Shown here: positions 34,376 through 43,197 of the stretch, one piece after another
Layout: every line of letters starts with the position of its first letter
Numbering within the stretch: position 1 is the stretch's first letter
The notes under the pieces: generated by a model
Told to the model about the DNA's origin: nothing
What the model saw: only the letters and a program-made list of their open reading frames with translations
Databases searched by the model: none
From: Longispora fulva
GTDB lineage: Bacteria > Actinomycetota > Actinomycetes > Mycobacteriales > Micromonosporaceae
Direction: 5' to 3'
Length of the DNA stretch: 64,000 nt
Assembly (NCBI RefSeq): GCF_015751905.1
Contig: NZ_JADOUF010000001.1
Location: forward strand, 2,418,001 to 2,482,000
Translations under genes and position numbers: made by a program

Positions 34376-34893
34376 CGCGTGCCTGCCTCAGGCTGGTCGG
34401 TCTGGTGTCCGGTCTCGGTGTCGGTGAGGTATCTCGGCACCGGTTCGCCGGCGGCGAGCCTCGGCAGGAGCCAGGCCAGTTCTGGTGGGCGCAGATCCAG
34501 TTCCGCGAGCGATTCGAGCCCGATCCAGGCGACGGCGGTGGTGTGCCCGGGTTGTGGTCCGAGGCGCGCGGTCAGCGGCTCGGAAGTGGTGGCAGTGAAG
34601 ACGACGTCGATGCGGTGGCGGTGGCTGCCGCCCGCAAGCGGGTAGGACGTCTCGCGGACAAAGGTCAATTCGGCGAGTACGACGTCGAGACTGGTCTCTT
34701 CCCGCAGCTCGCGGACGGTGGCCGCGGCGGCGGTCTCGCCCGGGTCGAGGCCTCCCCCGGGTAGGTGCCACAGGTCGCTTTCCGGGCCGCTGGCGGTCAG
34801 AAGGACCGCACCTTCGTGGAACAGCACGGCGCGGCCGGTGACCCGCAGCTGGTGGGCGGGATCGGTCAGGTGGTCCACAGCGACTCCCGTCAT
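34372..34893 (-). CDS. NUDIX hydrolase
   Basis: 173-aa NUDIX enzyme. The complete NUDIX box reads GGGLDPGETAAAATVRELREETSLDV, with all catalytic Glu residues present. It would hydrolyse a nucleoside-diphosphate-X compound. Its C-terminal GHTTAVAWIGLESL and TDTETGHQTD segments match the pseudogene at 5688-5945. It overlaps both neighbours by ATGA. Confidence 0.9.
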   Translation of the reverse strand: MTGVAVDHLTDPAHQLRVTGRAVLFHEGAVLLTASGPESDLWHLPGGGLDPGETAAAATVRELREETSLDVVLAELTFVRETSYPLAGGSHRHRIDVVFTATTSEPLTARLGPQPGHTTAVAWIGLESLAELDLRPPELAWLLPRLAAGEPVPRYLTDTETGHQTDQPEAGTR

Positions 34894-35828
34894 GTCGATG
34901 CGCCGGTGGATCGGTCTGCATCGTGTAGAACGTGGCGTGCGCGGTCGAGTTCGACGGCCAGCAGGCCGTGGCGGGCGGCGCGTACCGCGAGGTCGGGCAG
35001 GTGGCGGTGCAGGGAGATCTCCCGGGCGACGAGCACGACCAGGTTGAGCGCGTACCCGGTACCCGCCCCGTCGCGGGCGACGCGGGTGTTGATCGTAGCC
35101 CGCACGGCGGGGCTGCCCGAGCCGATGAGCACGTCGATGAGGGCCAGGTCCAGGCCCTGCACGTAGCAGCCGACGAACTCCAGGTCCACCAGCCCGACCC
35201 GCCCGTGGTCGAGGAGAAGGTTGGTGGGCAGCGGATCGCCGTGCTGCACAACCCGCGGGGAGCCCACGGCGGCCAGCAGGCGCAGCGCGGCGCGGCGATC
35301 AGGCGGGGTGAGTATTCCTTCGGCGCTGGCCTGTTCGATCCGGGCCGGATAGTCCCACCACTCCCGGCGAGCCGCCGGCGTCGCGGGCCAGGACGCGAAG
35401 GCGGTGAGAGCGTCGCAGATCGCTTCTGCCGTCGGGGAATCGACGTGCTCGGCGTAGCGGTGCTCGCCGACCCGCGCGCCCGACAGCCGTCGGGTGACCG
35501 TCACCGGCCCGGTACCGCTGATCATCAGCTCGGGTACCCGCGCGGCGGGCGGTTCGATCGCTGCGGCGGCGAGGACCTGCTGTTCGTGACGGTGCCGCAC
35601 TGCCCAATCCGGGCCGCCGTCGCGGGGGCGGGCGGTGAGGAGCTTGATCACGACCGCCTCGCCCCGGTAGGTGCCATCGGTGACGAGGGACTTGTCGGTG
35701 TGGTGCAGGACGGCCCCCACGTGCAGGCCGTCGATCGTCGCGGTGGCGGCAGTCAACGCCTCGAGGTCAGCGGCCAGGTCGCCCACTGTCCCGAACCAGG
35801 CGGGGCCCACAGTTTTTGGACCACTCAT
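34890..35828 (-). CDS. APH/choline-kinase-family phosphotransferase
   Basis: 312-aa small-molecule kinase of the aminoglycoside phosphotransferase fold. The Lys of AVVIKLL binds ATP; the Brenner motif VVQHGDPLPTNLL and the metal-binding LVDLEF (DxE/DxD-like) are intact, so it should be active. ATG 35828 and its stop both overlap neighbours by 4 nt. In an operon with an ABC exporter and a HAD phosphatase it may phosphorylate a metabolite or antibiotic. Confidence 0.85.
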   Translation of the reverse strand: MSGPKTVGPAWFGTVGDLAADLEALTAATATIDGLHVGAVLHHTDKSLVTDGTYRGEAVVIKLLTARPRDGGPDWAVRHRHEQQVLAAAAIEPPAARVPELMISGTGPVTVTRRLSGARVGEHRYAEHVDSPTAEAICDALTAFASWPATPAARREWWDYPARIEQASAEGILTPPDRRAALRLLAAVGSPRVVQHGDPLPTNLLLDHGRVGLVDLEFVGCYVQGLDLALIDVLIGSGSPAVRATINTRVARDGAGTGYALNLVVLVAREISLHRHLPDLAVRAARHGLLAVELDRARHVLHDADRSTGAST

Positions 35829-37774
35829 GCGACAGGCCGCTCACTCGAGTACCCGCTGGCCTGGAGCTGGAACAGTTCCGCGTACGTGCCGTCGGCGGCC
35901 ATCAGCTGGTCGTGGTCGCCGTGTTCGAGGACCCGGCCGTGGTCGAGGACCAGGATCTGGTCGGCGTCGCGGACGTTGGCGAGCCGGTGGGTGATCAGGA
36001 CGGTGATCCGGTCGGCGGCGCCGTCGCGCAGGTACTGGAACAGGGCGTGTTCGGCCCGCGGGTCCAGCGCGGCGGACGGTTCGTCGCAGATGATGACCGG
36101 CGCGTCGCGGTGAAAGCCCCGGGCGGCGGCCAGGCGCTGCCACTGGCCCTGCGAGGGGTCGTGGCCGCCCTTGAAGCTGGTGTCCAGGAGGGTGGCGTAC
36201 CCGTTGGGCAGGCCCAGGATCATCTCGTGCGCCTCGGCGGCGCGGGCGGACGTCTCGATGTCGGCCTGGGTGACGGGCCGGGGCTCGGCGCCGATCCGGA
36301 CCGCCTCGCGGGCGGTGAACGGCCAGCGGGCGAAGTCCTGGCTGATGGTGGCGATGTGTTCGCGCATCGCCTCCGGCGAGAAGCCCGACGTGTCTGCGTC
36401 GTCCCACAGCATCCGGCCGCCGGTCGGCTCGTACAGTCCGCCGAGGATCTTGGCGAGTGTGGACTTCCCGGACCCGTTCTCCCCCACCAGCGCGATGGTC
36501 TGCCCGCGCCGGATGGTCAGACTCACCCCGGCGAGTGCCGGCGCGTCAGCGCTCTCGTACGTCAAGGTCACGTCCTCGAGCCGGATCTCGGCCGGGGCTT
36601 TGGGGGCGGCGGTGCCGGCGCGTTCCTGTCGGGCGAGGGTGGTGGTCTCGGTGTCCTGGACGTCGGTGACGTACAGGCCGGACTCGAAGACGTGGTTGAC
36701 GTTGTAGATCAGGTTCCGCAGCGCGCTCCCGCCGGTCTGCAAAGCGAACACGGCCGTCACTGCGGCGGCCAGGGGCAGGTGGCCTTCGACGAGCAGGAAG
36801 GCGAGGAGCGCGTAGACGCAGGCGGTACCGATGCCCGCGAGGCTGCCGCCGATCACCCGCGCGGTGGTCTGCTCCCGGGCGACCTGGAGCTCGGTCTGCT
36901 GGATCTGGTCGAGGAGCAGGCCGAAGCGGCGCAGCAGGTAGCCGCGCAGGTTGTAGGAGCGCACCTCGGGGGCGTGGCGGCGGTAGGCGAGCTGGTGCCC
37001 GAGCGTCCACGACCAGCGGGCGCGGGCCAGCCAACGGGTCGACGCCTGGTACTCGGCGCGCGCGGCCCGCACCGCGCCCCACCCTTCGGGGAGGGCCGCG
37101 ACGATCAGGACGGGAAGCAGCAGGGGGTGGATGGTGAGCAGGGTGACGGCGACGGCGGTGAAGCGGGCGGTGTTGGTGAGCAGGTCGATGGTGGCGTTGA
37201 CCAGCTCCTCCACGGCGTGCAGTCCACGATTGCGGGCCCGGTCGAGGGCGTCGGCGTAGGACTCGGTGTCATACGCCGACAACTGCACCCGGCTGGTCAC
37301 CGACAGCAGGTGCACCTCGGCGGCGTTGCGCACCCTCGGCTTGAGGCGGGCCTGGGCGTAGCCGGCCGCGGTGGACAGCCCGCCCCGGGCCACGGCGGCG
37401 GCCATCACCACCAGCAGCGACGGCAACGCGGCGAGGACCTTGTCGCGGGTCAGACCGCTGGAGAACAGGTGCACCAGCACCTGCTGGGTCGCCAGCAGCC
37501 CGAACGCCGTGAACAGGCCGCTGGCCACCTGCAACACGACCGTCGCCACGGTGTCACGGGCCGAGGCCCGCCAGGCCATCCCGAACGCGAGGCGGGTCAA
37601 CCGCGGCAACCGCGCCAGCACCGTCCAGAACCGGGTGTCGATCATCTGGCTGGTGTACTTGTGCCAGTGGTTGTCGGCCTCCATCTCGACCAGCAGGTCC
37701 TGCTCGACTGCGACCGTGGGGCTGTCGGTTGTCTGGAGTTGGGCGGGGGCGGTCTGCTCGGCGGGGCGGCTCAT
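35825..37774 (-). CDS. ABC exporter (membrane domain fused to ATPase)
   Basis: 649-aa half-transporter. An N-terminal membrane domain (about 45-340) with hydrophobic helices is followed by an ATPase with Walker A GENGSGKST, Walker B VIICDEPSAALD and H-loop LITHRL. The signature is atypical: GGHDPSQGQWQRLA in place of LSGGQ. This variant occurs in exporters tied to peptide or natural-product loci. ATG 37774 overlaps the upstream NUDIX stop. It probably exports whatever the operon produces. Confidence 0.88.
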   Translation of the reverse strand: MSRPAEQTAPAQLQTTDSPTVAVEQDLLVEMEADNHWHKYTSQMIDTRFWTVLARLPRLTRLAFGMAWRASARDTVATVVLQVASGLFTAFGLLATQQVLVHLFSSGLTRDKVLAALPSLLVVMAAAVARGGLSTAAGYAQARLKPRVRNAAEVHLLSVTSRVQLSAYDTESYADALDRARNRGLHAVEELVNATIDLLTNTARFTAVAVTLLTIHPLLLPVLIVAALPEGWGAVRAARAEYQASTRWLARARWSWTLGHQLAYRRHAPEVRSYNLRGYLLRRFGLLLDQIQQTELQVAREQTTARVIGGSLAGIGTACVYALLAFLLVEGHLPLAAAVTAVFALQTGGSALRNLIYNVNHVFESGLYVTDVQDTETTTLARQERAGTAAPKAPAEIRLEDVTLTYESADAPALAGVSLTIRRGQTIALVGENGSGKSTLAKILGGLYEPTGGRMLWDDADTSGFSPEAMREHIATISQDFARWPFTAREAVRIGAEPRPVTQADIETSARAAEAHEMILGLPNGYATLLDTSFKGGHDPSQGQWQRLAAARGFHRDAPVIICDEPSAALDPRAEHALFQYLRDGAADRITVLITHRLANVRDADQILVLDHGRVLEHGDHDQLMAADGTYAELFQLQASGYSSERPVA

Positions 37775-38595
37775 GCCCGACTCCCCGACACTGCCGGGAA
37801 GCCGTCGGCGGCGTAGATGCGTCCGGCGGTGATCTCGGTGAGCGCGGCGACGGTGTACGGCACCATCGGCTCCGGTAGAGCGTCCGGTTCGACCCAGGCC
37901 AGCCCGGAGCAGCGGTCCGGCTCGGCGTTGACCGGATCCCCGGTCCACCTGTCGGCTTCGAAGAAGAATCCGACCCGCGGTTCCTGTCCGCTGGCCTGGT
38001 GGTGCATGACGTGCACGAGCCGCAGGTCGTCGAGGTCGATGTCAATGCCGAGTTCTTCGCGGGCCTCACGCGCGGCGCCGTCGGCGAGGGGTTCACCCGG
38101 CTCGAGGTGCCCGGACGGCAAATGCCACATTCCCGAGGCGTACACCGCACCCGCCCGGCGCGCCAACAGCAGCTTCCCGTCGTCGCGGCGCAGGAGCACA
38201 TGCAGGTCCACGATCGACCGGTATCGACCCAGGCCCACCAACAGCCCCACCTCGGCCGGTGGCAGGTCCGCACGCGAGCGCAGTGCCTGCATCCACTGCA
38301 CGACGAGCCCACCGAGCTGCGTCAACTCCCCATACAGCAGGCGGGGGTCGGCTTCAGCGAGTGCTTCGGCGAACTCCTCCTCGATCAGGTGCCGCCACGA
38401 CACCGTGCCTCCGGCCGCCTGGCAGGCGGCGCGTGCGACATCTGCGCGGTCTTGCCACTGGGGCCCGGTGCCGTCCGGCAGCCCGGACTGATCCCCCCAG
38501 GCTGCGTGCTGCCGGATGCGCTCGGCGACCAGATCCGCGAGCGCCCCCGCCATGCCGGCCCTGTCCAGTTCCGATGCGGATAGTGCGTTGGCCAT
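37771..38595 (-). CDS. MazG-like/NUDIX fusion protein
   Basis: 274 aa. The N-terminal approximately 120 residues (ERIRQHAAWGDQ, WRHLIEEEFAEALAEAD) look like the all-alpha NTP-pyrophosphatase (MazG-like) or phage-type fold. The C-terminal half is a NUDIX hydrolase with SGHLEPGEPLADGAAREAREELGI. Both parts would act on nucleotides. ATG 38595 has GGGAGG 5 nt upstream and is favoured over the longer frame. First gene of the six-gene operon. Confidence 0.8.
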   Translation of the reverse strand: MANALSASELDRAGMAGALADLVAERIRQHAAWGDQSGLPDGTGPQWQDRADVARAACQAAGGTVSWRHLIEEEFAEALAEADPRLLYGELTQLGGLVVQWMQALRSRADLPPAEVGLLVGLGRYRSIVDLHVLLRRDDGKLLLARRAGAVYASGMWHLPSGHLEPGEPLADGAAREAREELGIDIDLDDLRLVHVMHHQASGQEPRVGFFFEADRWTGDPVNAEPDRCSGLAWVEPDALPEPMVPYTVAALTEITAGRIYAADGFPAVSGSRA

Positions 38596-38642
38596 CAGTG
38601 CCTCCCAAGATGGAATCCGAACATATGTATCACAACGAGGCC

Positions 38643-38680
38643 CGGTGCCGCAGGATGCTTCGGGTGGGTTTGTCTGCGAC
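38643..38680 (+). repeat. 38-nt direct repeat, right copy
   Basis: Partner of 30433-30470 in the same orientation. It lies 48 nt upstream of the MazG-like/NUDIX gene. The rest of the 38596-38812 gap shows nothing else recognisable. Confidence 0.6.
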
Positions 38681-38815
38681 CAGGCGCGTCGGCGCCGAGA
38701 CCTGCGTTGGGGCGGCGGCTGGATACTGACGTTGGCGGAGGTGGTCACGAGCACGGTTCCATCCGAGGAGACTGTGGGGCAGACGTCTGCTGGCCGGGGG
38801 TTCACAGGGACGGCG

Positions 38816-39320
38816 TCAGCCCGTACAGGTGGCGTAGACGCGCCCGCCGGGGCCGGTGCCCTCGATGTGCACGGTGACGGGATGGTCGGGCACGGTAACC
38901 GTCCCCGACGCCTCGGTCACCGAGCCCTGGTTGTGGCCGTCAACGCGCACGCTCAGCCGGGTGGTGGTCGCGCCGGCCTCGTCGCGGGCGGTGTACGTCC
39001 AGGTGACCGTGGTCGGGGTGGTGCGGGCGAGGGACAGATGGCCGGTGTTGCGTTCGGCGCACGGCTCGGTGTTCGGGGCTGCGCTGGCCGAGGCGACCGC
39101 GCCCAGATCGGGGAGCCCGTCGAATCCGCCGACGACGTACAACCGCGCCGGCCGCCAGTCCGATGCCGGCGAGGAGGATGGCCTGGTGTTGTCGGCGACG
39201 GACGGCGTGTTCTGCCTGGGCGCGTTTGCGGTCTGCCCACGCGGTGCGCACTGCCCGCAGCAGCAGCCAGCCGACACCGCCGACCAGCACGAGCACGCCG
39301 AGGTTGACCCAGACCTTCAC
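38816..39320 (-). pseudogene. Frameshifted small membrane/extracellular protein
   Basis: GTG 39320 overlaps the preceding stop by 4 nt and starts a good membrane segment (VWVNLGVLVLVGGVGWLLL) plus a second (AILLAGIGLAAGAVV). Around 39135-39150 the protein-like frame jumps: the next frame continues YVVGGFDGLPDLGAVASA and a beta-rich, Ig-like tail (TTVTWTYTARDEAG; GTVTVPDHPVTVHIEG) to the stop at 38816. One extra base explains the break. It is either a recent pseudogene or a sequencing error; a fused product would be about 167 aa. Confidence 0.6.
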
Positions 39321-40000
39321 GACGATGCTCCCGAGGCCTGCGTCGAGTGCGTGGTACGAATGTCGGTCAGGGCGTCGTCGATGCGATCCAGATGGGCCGG
39401 CAGCTCGTGGGTGAGGATTGCCCGCACCACGGCGCGCGCCGGGTCCGAGCCGGTGACGTCCAGGCGTCCGGCGGCGTCGGCGTGGATGCCGGCGGCGACA
39501 ACAGTATCGCCGACCATCGCGGTCACGGCCATGACCGACGGACCGCTTGCCTGCCGGTGGAGGCTTTCGATGCGGGCCATGGTCGCGGTGCTGGTGCGGG
39601 TCGCTCGGCGTGTGGCGAGCATCGTGCGTACCGCCCAGCACGTCAGCCACGCCACCCGCAGGCTCACTACCCCTGCGGCGATCAGCAGCGCCGTGGCGAT
39701 CGGCTCGGTCACTCCGATAGCTGCCGGGGTGGCGCCGAGGGCGAGGGCGATGGCCACGAGTCCGGGCGCGCGGCGGGCGGCTCGGTGCGTCGGGCACGTG
39801 CGGGTCAGCACGCGTGCCGCTTCCTGGGTGGCAGTGATCGCGGCCTGGCCGTGGTCGGCGGCGTCGGTGAGGCGCGGCTCGGCGTGGCTGCTGGCGAGGT
39901 CGGTGAGGGTGTGGGTGGAGAAGGTCAGGAGGGCGTGGCAGGCCACGAGGTGCTCCCCCACCTCGTGGCAGGCGCAGCGGCCAGGTGTTGTGCGTGTCAT
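39317..40000 (-). CDS. Hypothetical membrane protein
   Basis: 227 aa. A cytosolic N-terminus rich in Cys/His (CACHEVGEHLVACHALLTF) precedes two adjacent hydrophobic segments (about 95-140) and a C-terminal helical domain. No family recognised. ATG 40000 overlaps the upstream stop by 4 nt, and its own stop overlaps the next start, so it belongs to the long minus-strand array. Confidence 0.65.
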   Translation of the reverse strand: MTRTTPGRCACHEVGEHLVACHALLTFSTHTLTDLASSHAEPRLTDAADHGQAAITATQEAARVLTRTCPTHRAARRAPGLVAIALALGATPAAIGVTEPIATALLIAAGVVSLRVAWLTCWAVRTMLATRRATRTSTATMARIESLHRQASGPSVMAVTAMVGDTVVAAGIHADAAGRLDVTGSDPARAVVRAILTHELPAHLDRIDDALTDIRTTHSTQASGASS

Positions 40001-40677
40001 TGCGGTGCTCCCAGGTGGGGTGTGGGGTCGACGGTGGCGGTGTGCGGGATCAGCCTCGCCAGGACCGCGGGGACTTCGCGTTCGATCTGTTCCCACCAGG
40101 GCTCGCGGCCTGTGCGGCGCAGGTGTGGCCAGCCGGGGCGGTGGGTGGCGGCGAGGTGCGCGAACGGGTCGCACAGTGCCGCGAGGCGTTCGGTGATGAT
40201 CGCCACCGCGTCAGGTGCGAGCAGGTGGCCTGCCTGTGTGGGGTCGGCGCGTGCCGCGGCGATCTCCTTGTGGAGCCGCCGGCGGTGGGCTGCGCGTTGG
40301 TATGCCGCGACCGCGACGCGCCACCACGTCTGCAGGATCATGGTCCAGGCGACCAACTGCGCCACCTGCACGGCGAGGCTCGCCGCCGACTGACCGGGTG
40401 CGTCAGGTACCAGCCACGTCAGGGCGTTGGCGACAACGGCGGGCAGGTGCCAGCGGGTGCGGGCGGCGAAACGGTAGTCCTCGACCAGGTACGCCCAGTG
40501 TCGTAGTCGTCCAGCAAGGTGCACGGCGTCGCGGCGTGCGGATGGGTCATCTGTGGCGTGGGCGTCGGCGACGATGGCCATCCCGTCGAGTGCGTGTAAC
40601 AGGCGCGAGGCATGCACCTCGACGCGGATCGGCGCGGGGGCGTGTCGCCACAGCCACTGGGCGGCGGCGGTAGTCAT
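39997..40677 (-). CDS. Hypothetical protein
   Basis: 226 aa, Trp/Ala/His-rich and largely helical, with one hydrophobic stretch (SLAVQVAQLVAWTMILQTWW). It ends in a Trp/Arg-rich tail. No known domain. The start overlaps the upstream gene by 4 nt (ATGA), which fixes it against the much longer frame. Confidence 0.65.
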   Translation of the reverse strand: MTTAAAQWLWRHAPAPIRVEVHASRLLHALDGMAIVADAHATDDPSARRDAVHLAGRLRHWAYLVEDYRFAARTRWHLPAVVANALTWLVPDAPGQSAASLAVQVAQLVAWTMILQTWWRVAVAAYQRAAHRRRLHKEIAAARADPTQAGHLLAPDAVAIITERLAALCDPFAHLAATHRPGWPHLRRTGREPWWEQIEREVPAVLARLIPHTATVDPTPHLGAPQ

Positions 40678-41378
40678 GGCGTCCTCGGTTCCGCTGACCG
40701 CAGCACGTCGGCCAGCAGTGCGGAGTGGACGCAGGCGAAGGGCACGGTCAGGGGCTGCCCGTCGAGGAGGGCGGCCAAGGCTCGGCCGGCCGGGGTGCGT
40801 GGGAGGCGGCTCGTGCGGGCGGCGTTGCGGAGCCCGGCCAGCTGGTGGGCGTGCGTGTCGACCCAGGCCCGCACCGCCGGATCCGGCCCGGCCACGCCCT
40901 GGCGGAGATACTCGCGTGCCGGAGTGGTGATCTCCCACAGGGCGGTATCGACAGCAGGGCGGCCGTGGCCGACGGTGACCAGGTGCGCCACGCACACCGC
41001 CCCGCCTGGTACCGGGACCGGGCTGGGGCTGGTGATCGGCACGTAGCGTGGTCCGAGACGTGGGCGTTCGGCGAGGTGGCGGGCGAACGCCACCGCCAAC
41101 CTCACCCGCACCGACGCGGTGCCGGGCCCGATGAGGACGACGGCCTCGGCGTCGGGGTGCTTTGCCAACTGCAGGCCGTCTTTGGTCAGGTCGGCGAACT
41201 CCCCTCGTGTCCACCACGCGGAGCGGGCGGGCCCGACGGTGCCGAGCCACCGGTGCCCGAGCACGGCCCGGCGCGCCGTGGTCACTGCGAGGACCCCGGC
41301 GCCGGGCGGATCACGGAAGTCGCCCATACCGGCTGTGGACACGACCTCCGCCGCCGGTTCGGCCAGGCGGGTGTTCAC
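40674..41378 (-). CDS. Hypothetical protein, paralogue A
   Basis: 234-aa soluble-looking protein of unknown family. It resembles its upstream neighbour: both have a central HL(V/I)TV ... LWEI/MWEVI block and a C-terminal DTHxxxLxxLRxxAR ... LP region followed by PLT. GTG 41378 overlaps the upstream stop by 4 nt. The pair presumably arose by tandem duplication and may form a heteromer. Confidence 0.65.
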   Translation of the reverse strand: MNTRLAEPAAEVVSTAGMGDFRDPPGAGVLAVTTARRAVLGHRWLGTVGPARSAWWTRGEFADLTKDGLQLAKHPDAEAVVLIGPGTASVRVRLAVAFARHLAERPRLGPRYVPITSPSPVPVPGGAVCVAHLVTVGHGRPAVDTALWEITTPAREYLRQGVAGPDPAVRAWVDTHAHQLAGLRNAARTSRLPRTPAGRALAALLDGQPLTVPFACVHSALLADVLRSAEPRTP

Positions 41379-42085
41379 CGGGGACCGCCGAACGTGACGT
41401 CGAGCAGCGGCAGGAGCCTGGCGGCCTCGCGGTACACGGCGGTGATCGTCAACGGCCCGTCCGCGCAGATCTCGGCGACCATCGCACCCAGCGGGTTGTC
41501 GGGAAGGTATCCGGCCCGTGCCCGGGCGCGCAGGTCCAGCAGCTCGCGCAGGTGGGTGTCCAGGCGGCCGCGTGCGGTGGCTGGCGGTAGGGGTTCGCCG
41601 TGGACCTGCTGCGCGGTGGCGTCGGCGATGACCTCCCACATGACCCGGTCGCGCAGCTGGGTGCCGGTGTCCACGGTGATCAGGTGCGGGATGACCGTGC
41701 ATCCGTTGAGCACGGTGCTCGGCCGGGCCGGGCAGCATACTGCCGCCTGGTCGGTGACGGCGAGATCGCGACGCCGCCGGGTCAGGTCTGCGGACACGGC
41801 CAGGGCCAACGCGACCGTGTGCGCCTCGAGGGTGTGGTCCTCGCGGCGGTGCGCGAGTGCCGAGCCGAGCACACCCGGGGTGCCGCACAGTCCGATCGCC
41901 TCGCGCATGGCCCACAGTGGGTCGCGTTCAAGGGTGAACCACACCCCGCCGGCCGACGCATCCGCCAGGTGCTGCTCGCCAGCCACATGACCGATCGCCG
42001 CAAGCACTAGCCGTCCCTGTCCGGGCAGCACGTCGAACCAGGCGGCTGTAGTGTCGAAGACGTCCTGCACACCGGCCCCGATCAC
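41375..42085 (-). CDS. Hypothetical protein, paralogue B
   Basis: 236 aa, unknown family, related to the next gene (see paralogue A). The N-terminus has WFDVLPGQGRLVLAAIGHVAG. GTG 42085 overlaps the stop of the 128-aa gene by 4 nt. The longer upstream frame has no coding character. Confidence 0.65.
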   Translation of the reverse strand: MIGAGVQDVFDTTAAWFDVLPGQGRLVLAAIGHVAGEQHLADASAGGVWFTLERDPLWAMREAIGLCGTPGVLGSALAHRREDHTLEAHTVALALAVSADLTRRRRDLAVTDQAAVCCPARPSTVLNGCTVIPHLITVDTGTQLRDRVMWEVIADATAQQVHGEPLPPATARGRLDTHLRELLDLRARARAGYLPDNPLGAMVAEICADGPLTITAVYREAARLLPLLDVTFGGPR

Positions 42086-42468
42086 CGGGACACTTCTTCC
42101 GGAACGGGCACCCGCCACAGCCAGCACCGGCCCTCGGCATTGCGGATCTCGTACCGGTGCGCAGGATCCAGAACCACGGTCGTGCCGTTCAGTGACGTCA
42201 ACCGTTGCACCGGGGCTCCGTTGTGCCGCAACCAGCCGGAGGGAAGCACATGTCCCTCGATGGGGACGAGCAGCAGCCACCCGCCCGGCGGGTCATACAC
42301 CAGGATGCAGTCGGCGGCCGGCAACCAGTCCGCCCGGTCGGCGTCACCCCGGTAGTCGCGCACGGTGATGCCCACCAGGCGGGCCAGGCCGGTGCGTGTG
42401 TCGGGGCCTGTGGCGTCGAGTTCTGCGACCGCCAGGCCGTGGTCGGGAAGTTCGTGTCTGCTCATCAT
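42082..42468 (-). CDS. Hypothetical protein
   Basis: 128-aa protein with a beta-rich middle (CILVYDPPGGWLLLVPIEGH) and no known domain. ATG 42468 has GAGGAC close upstream. It starts a run of five overlapping genes after a 78-nt gap from the GGDEF gene. Confidence 0.6.
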   Translation of the reverse strand: MMSRHELPDHGLAVAELDATGPDTRTGLARLVGITVRDYRGDADRADWLPAADCILVYDPPGGWLLLVPIEGHVLPSGWLRHNGAPVQRLTSLNGTTVVLDPAHRYEIRNAEGRCWLWRVPVPEEVSR

Positions 42469-42546
42469 GTCCTCGCCGTGCTCGATCGCTGTCAGTCGAA
42501 ATCGCGGCCCGTCGCCCTGTGCGTCGCGGGCGGACGGGCAGAAGGT

Positions 42547-43194
42547 TCAGGCGGCGTGTGGCATCGCGGTTCTGCTGTCGCGGCGGTGGTTCTTGGCCTC
42601 GAACATCGCCCGATCGGCGGCCACGAACGCCTGCTCGGAGTCCTCCCCGGGGCGCAGCAGGGCCACGCCGACGCTGAGGGTCACCGGCCACGGCGCGCAC
42701 TCCCCCGCCGGCATCAACAGCCCGTCGGCCAGATCCGCCGCGAGCGCCGTGGCGTGGGCGTGGGGGTCGGGGCCGTCGAGTGGGACGAGGGCTGCGAACT
42801 CGTCTCCGCCGTAGCGGGCCAAGAACCCTCGCCCGGCTAGCACTCGGGTCAGCAGACCCGCGACGTGGTGGAGGGCCCGGTCGCCGCCCGGATGACCCAG
42901 CACCCGGTTGAGGTCCCTGAACCTGTCGACGTCGAAGACGAGCACGGCGGTGGGGCCGGCGGCGTGTCCGGCGCGCGCCAGTTCGGCTTCCCACGCGGCA
43001 CGGGAGGCGATGCCGGTGACGTCGTCGACGAGCGCGGTCTGCCGCCACAGTGCGGCCCGGTGCAGTGCGACGGCTTCGCGGGCCCGGGCGGTGCGCGCTT
43101 GCGCCCGGGCGGTCAGCAGTACCGTGGTGACCGCGCTGCCAGCCGCGCACATCACGGCAATGGTGGCCAGCCGCGCCACGTGGCGGGTGGTCAC
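42547..43194 (-). CDS. GGDEF-domain protein (putative diguanylate cyclase)
   Basis: 215 aa. One N-terminal membrane segment (about 8-30) leads through a short linker into a GGDEF domain. The signature GGDEF is intact at 129-133, with the metal Asp in FDVDRF (86-91), so c-di-GMP synthesis is plausible. The RxxD inhibitory site five residues before GGDEF is absent. No sensory domain beyond the membrane anchor is present. GTG 43194 lies 3 nt after the preceding small gene. Confidence 0.88.
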   Translation of the reverse strand: MTTRHVARLATIAVMCAAGSAVTTVLLTARAQARTARAREAVALHRAALWRQTALVDDVTGIASRAAWEAELARAGHAAGPTAVLVFDVDRFRDLNRVLGHPGGDRALHHVAGLLTRVLAGRGFLARYGGDEFAALVPLDGPDPHAHATALAADLADGLLMPAGECAPWPVTLSVGVALLRPGEDSEQAFVAADRAMFEAKNHRRDSRTAMPHAA

Positions 43195-43197
43195 CGC

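Noticed and set aside
35816-37816. 666-codon plus-strand frame opposite the ABC exporter
   Set aside because: Low-complexity antisense frame; the minus strand has intact Walker motifs and overlapping neighbours.
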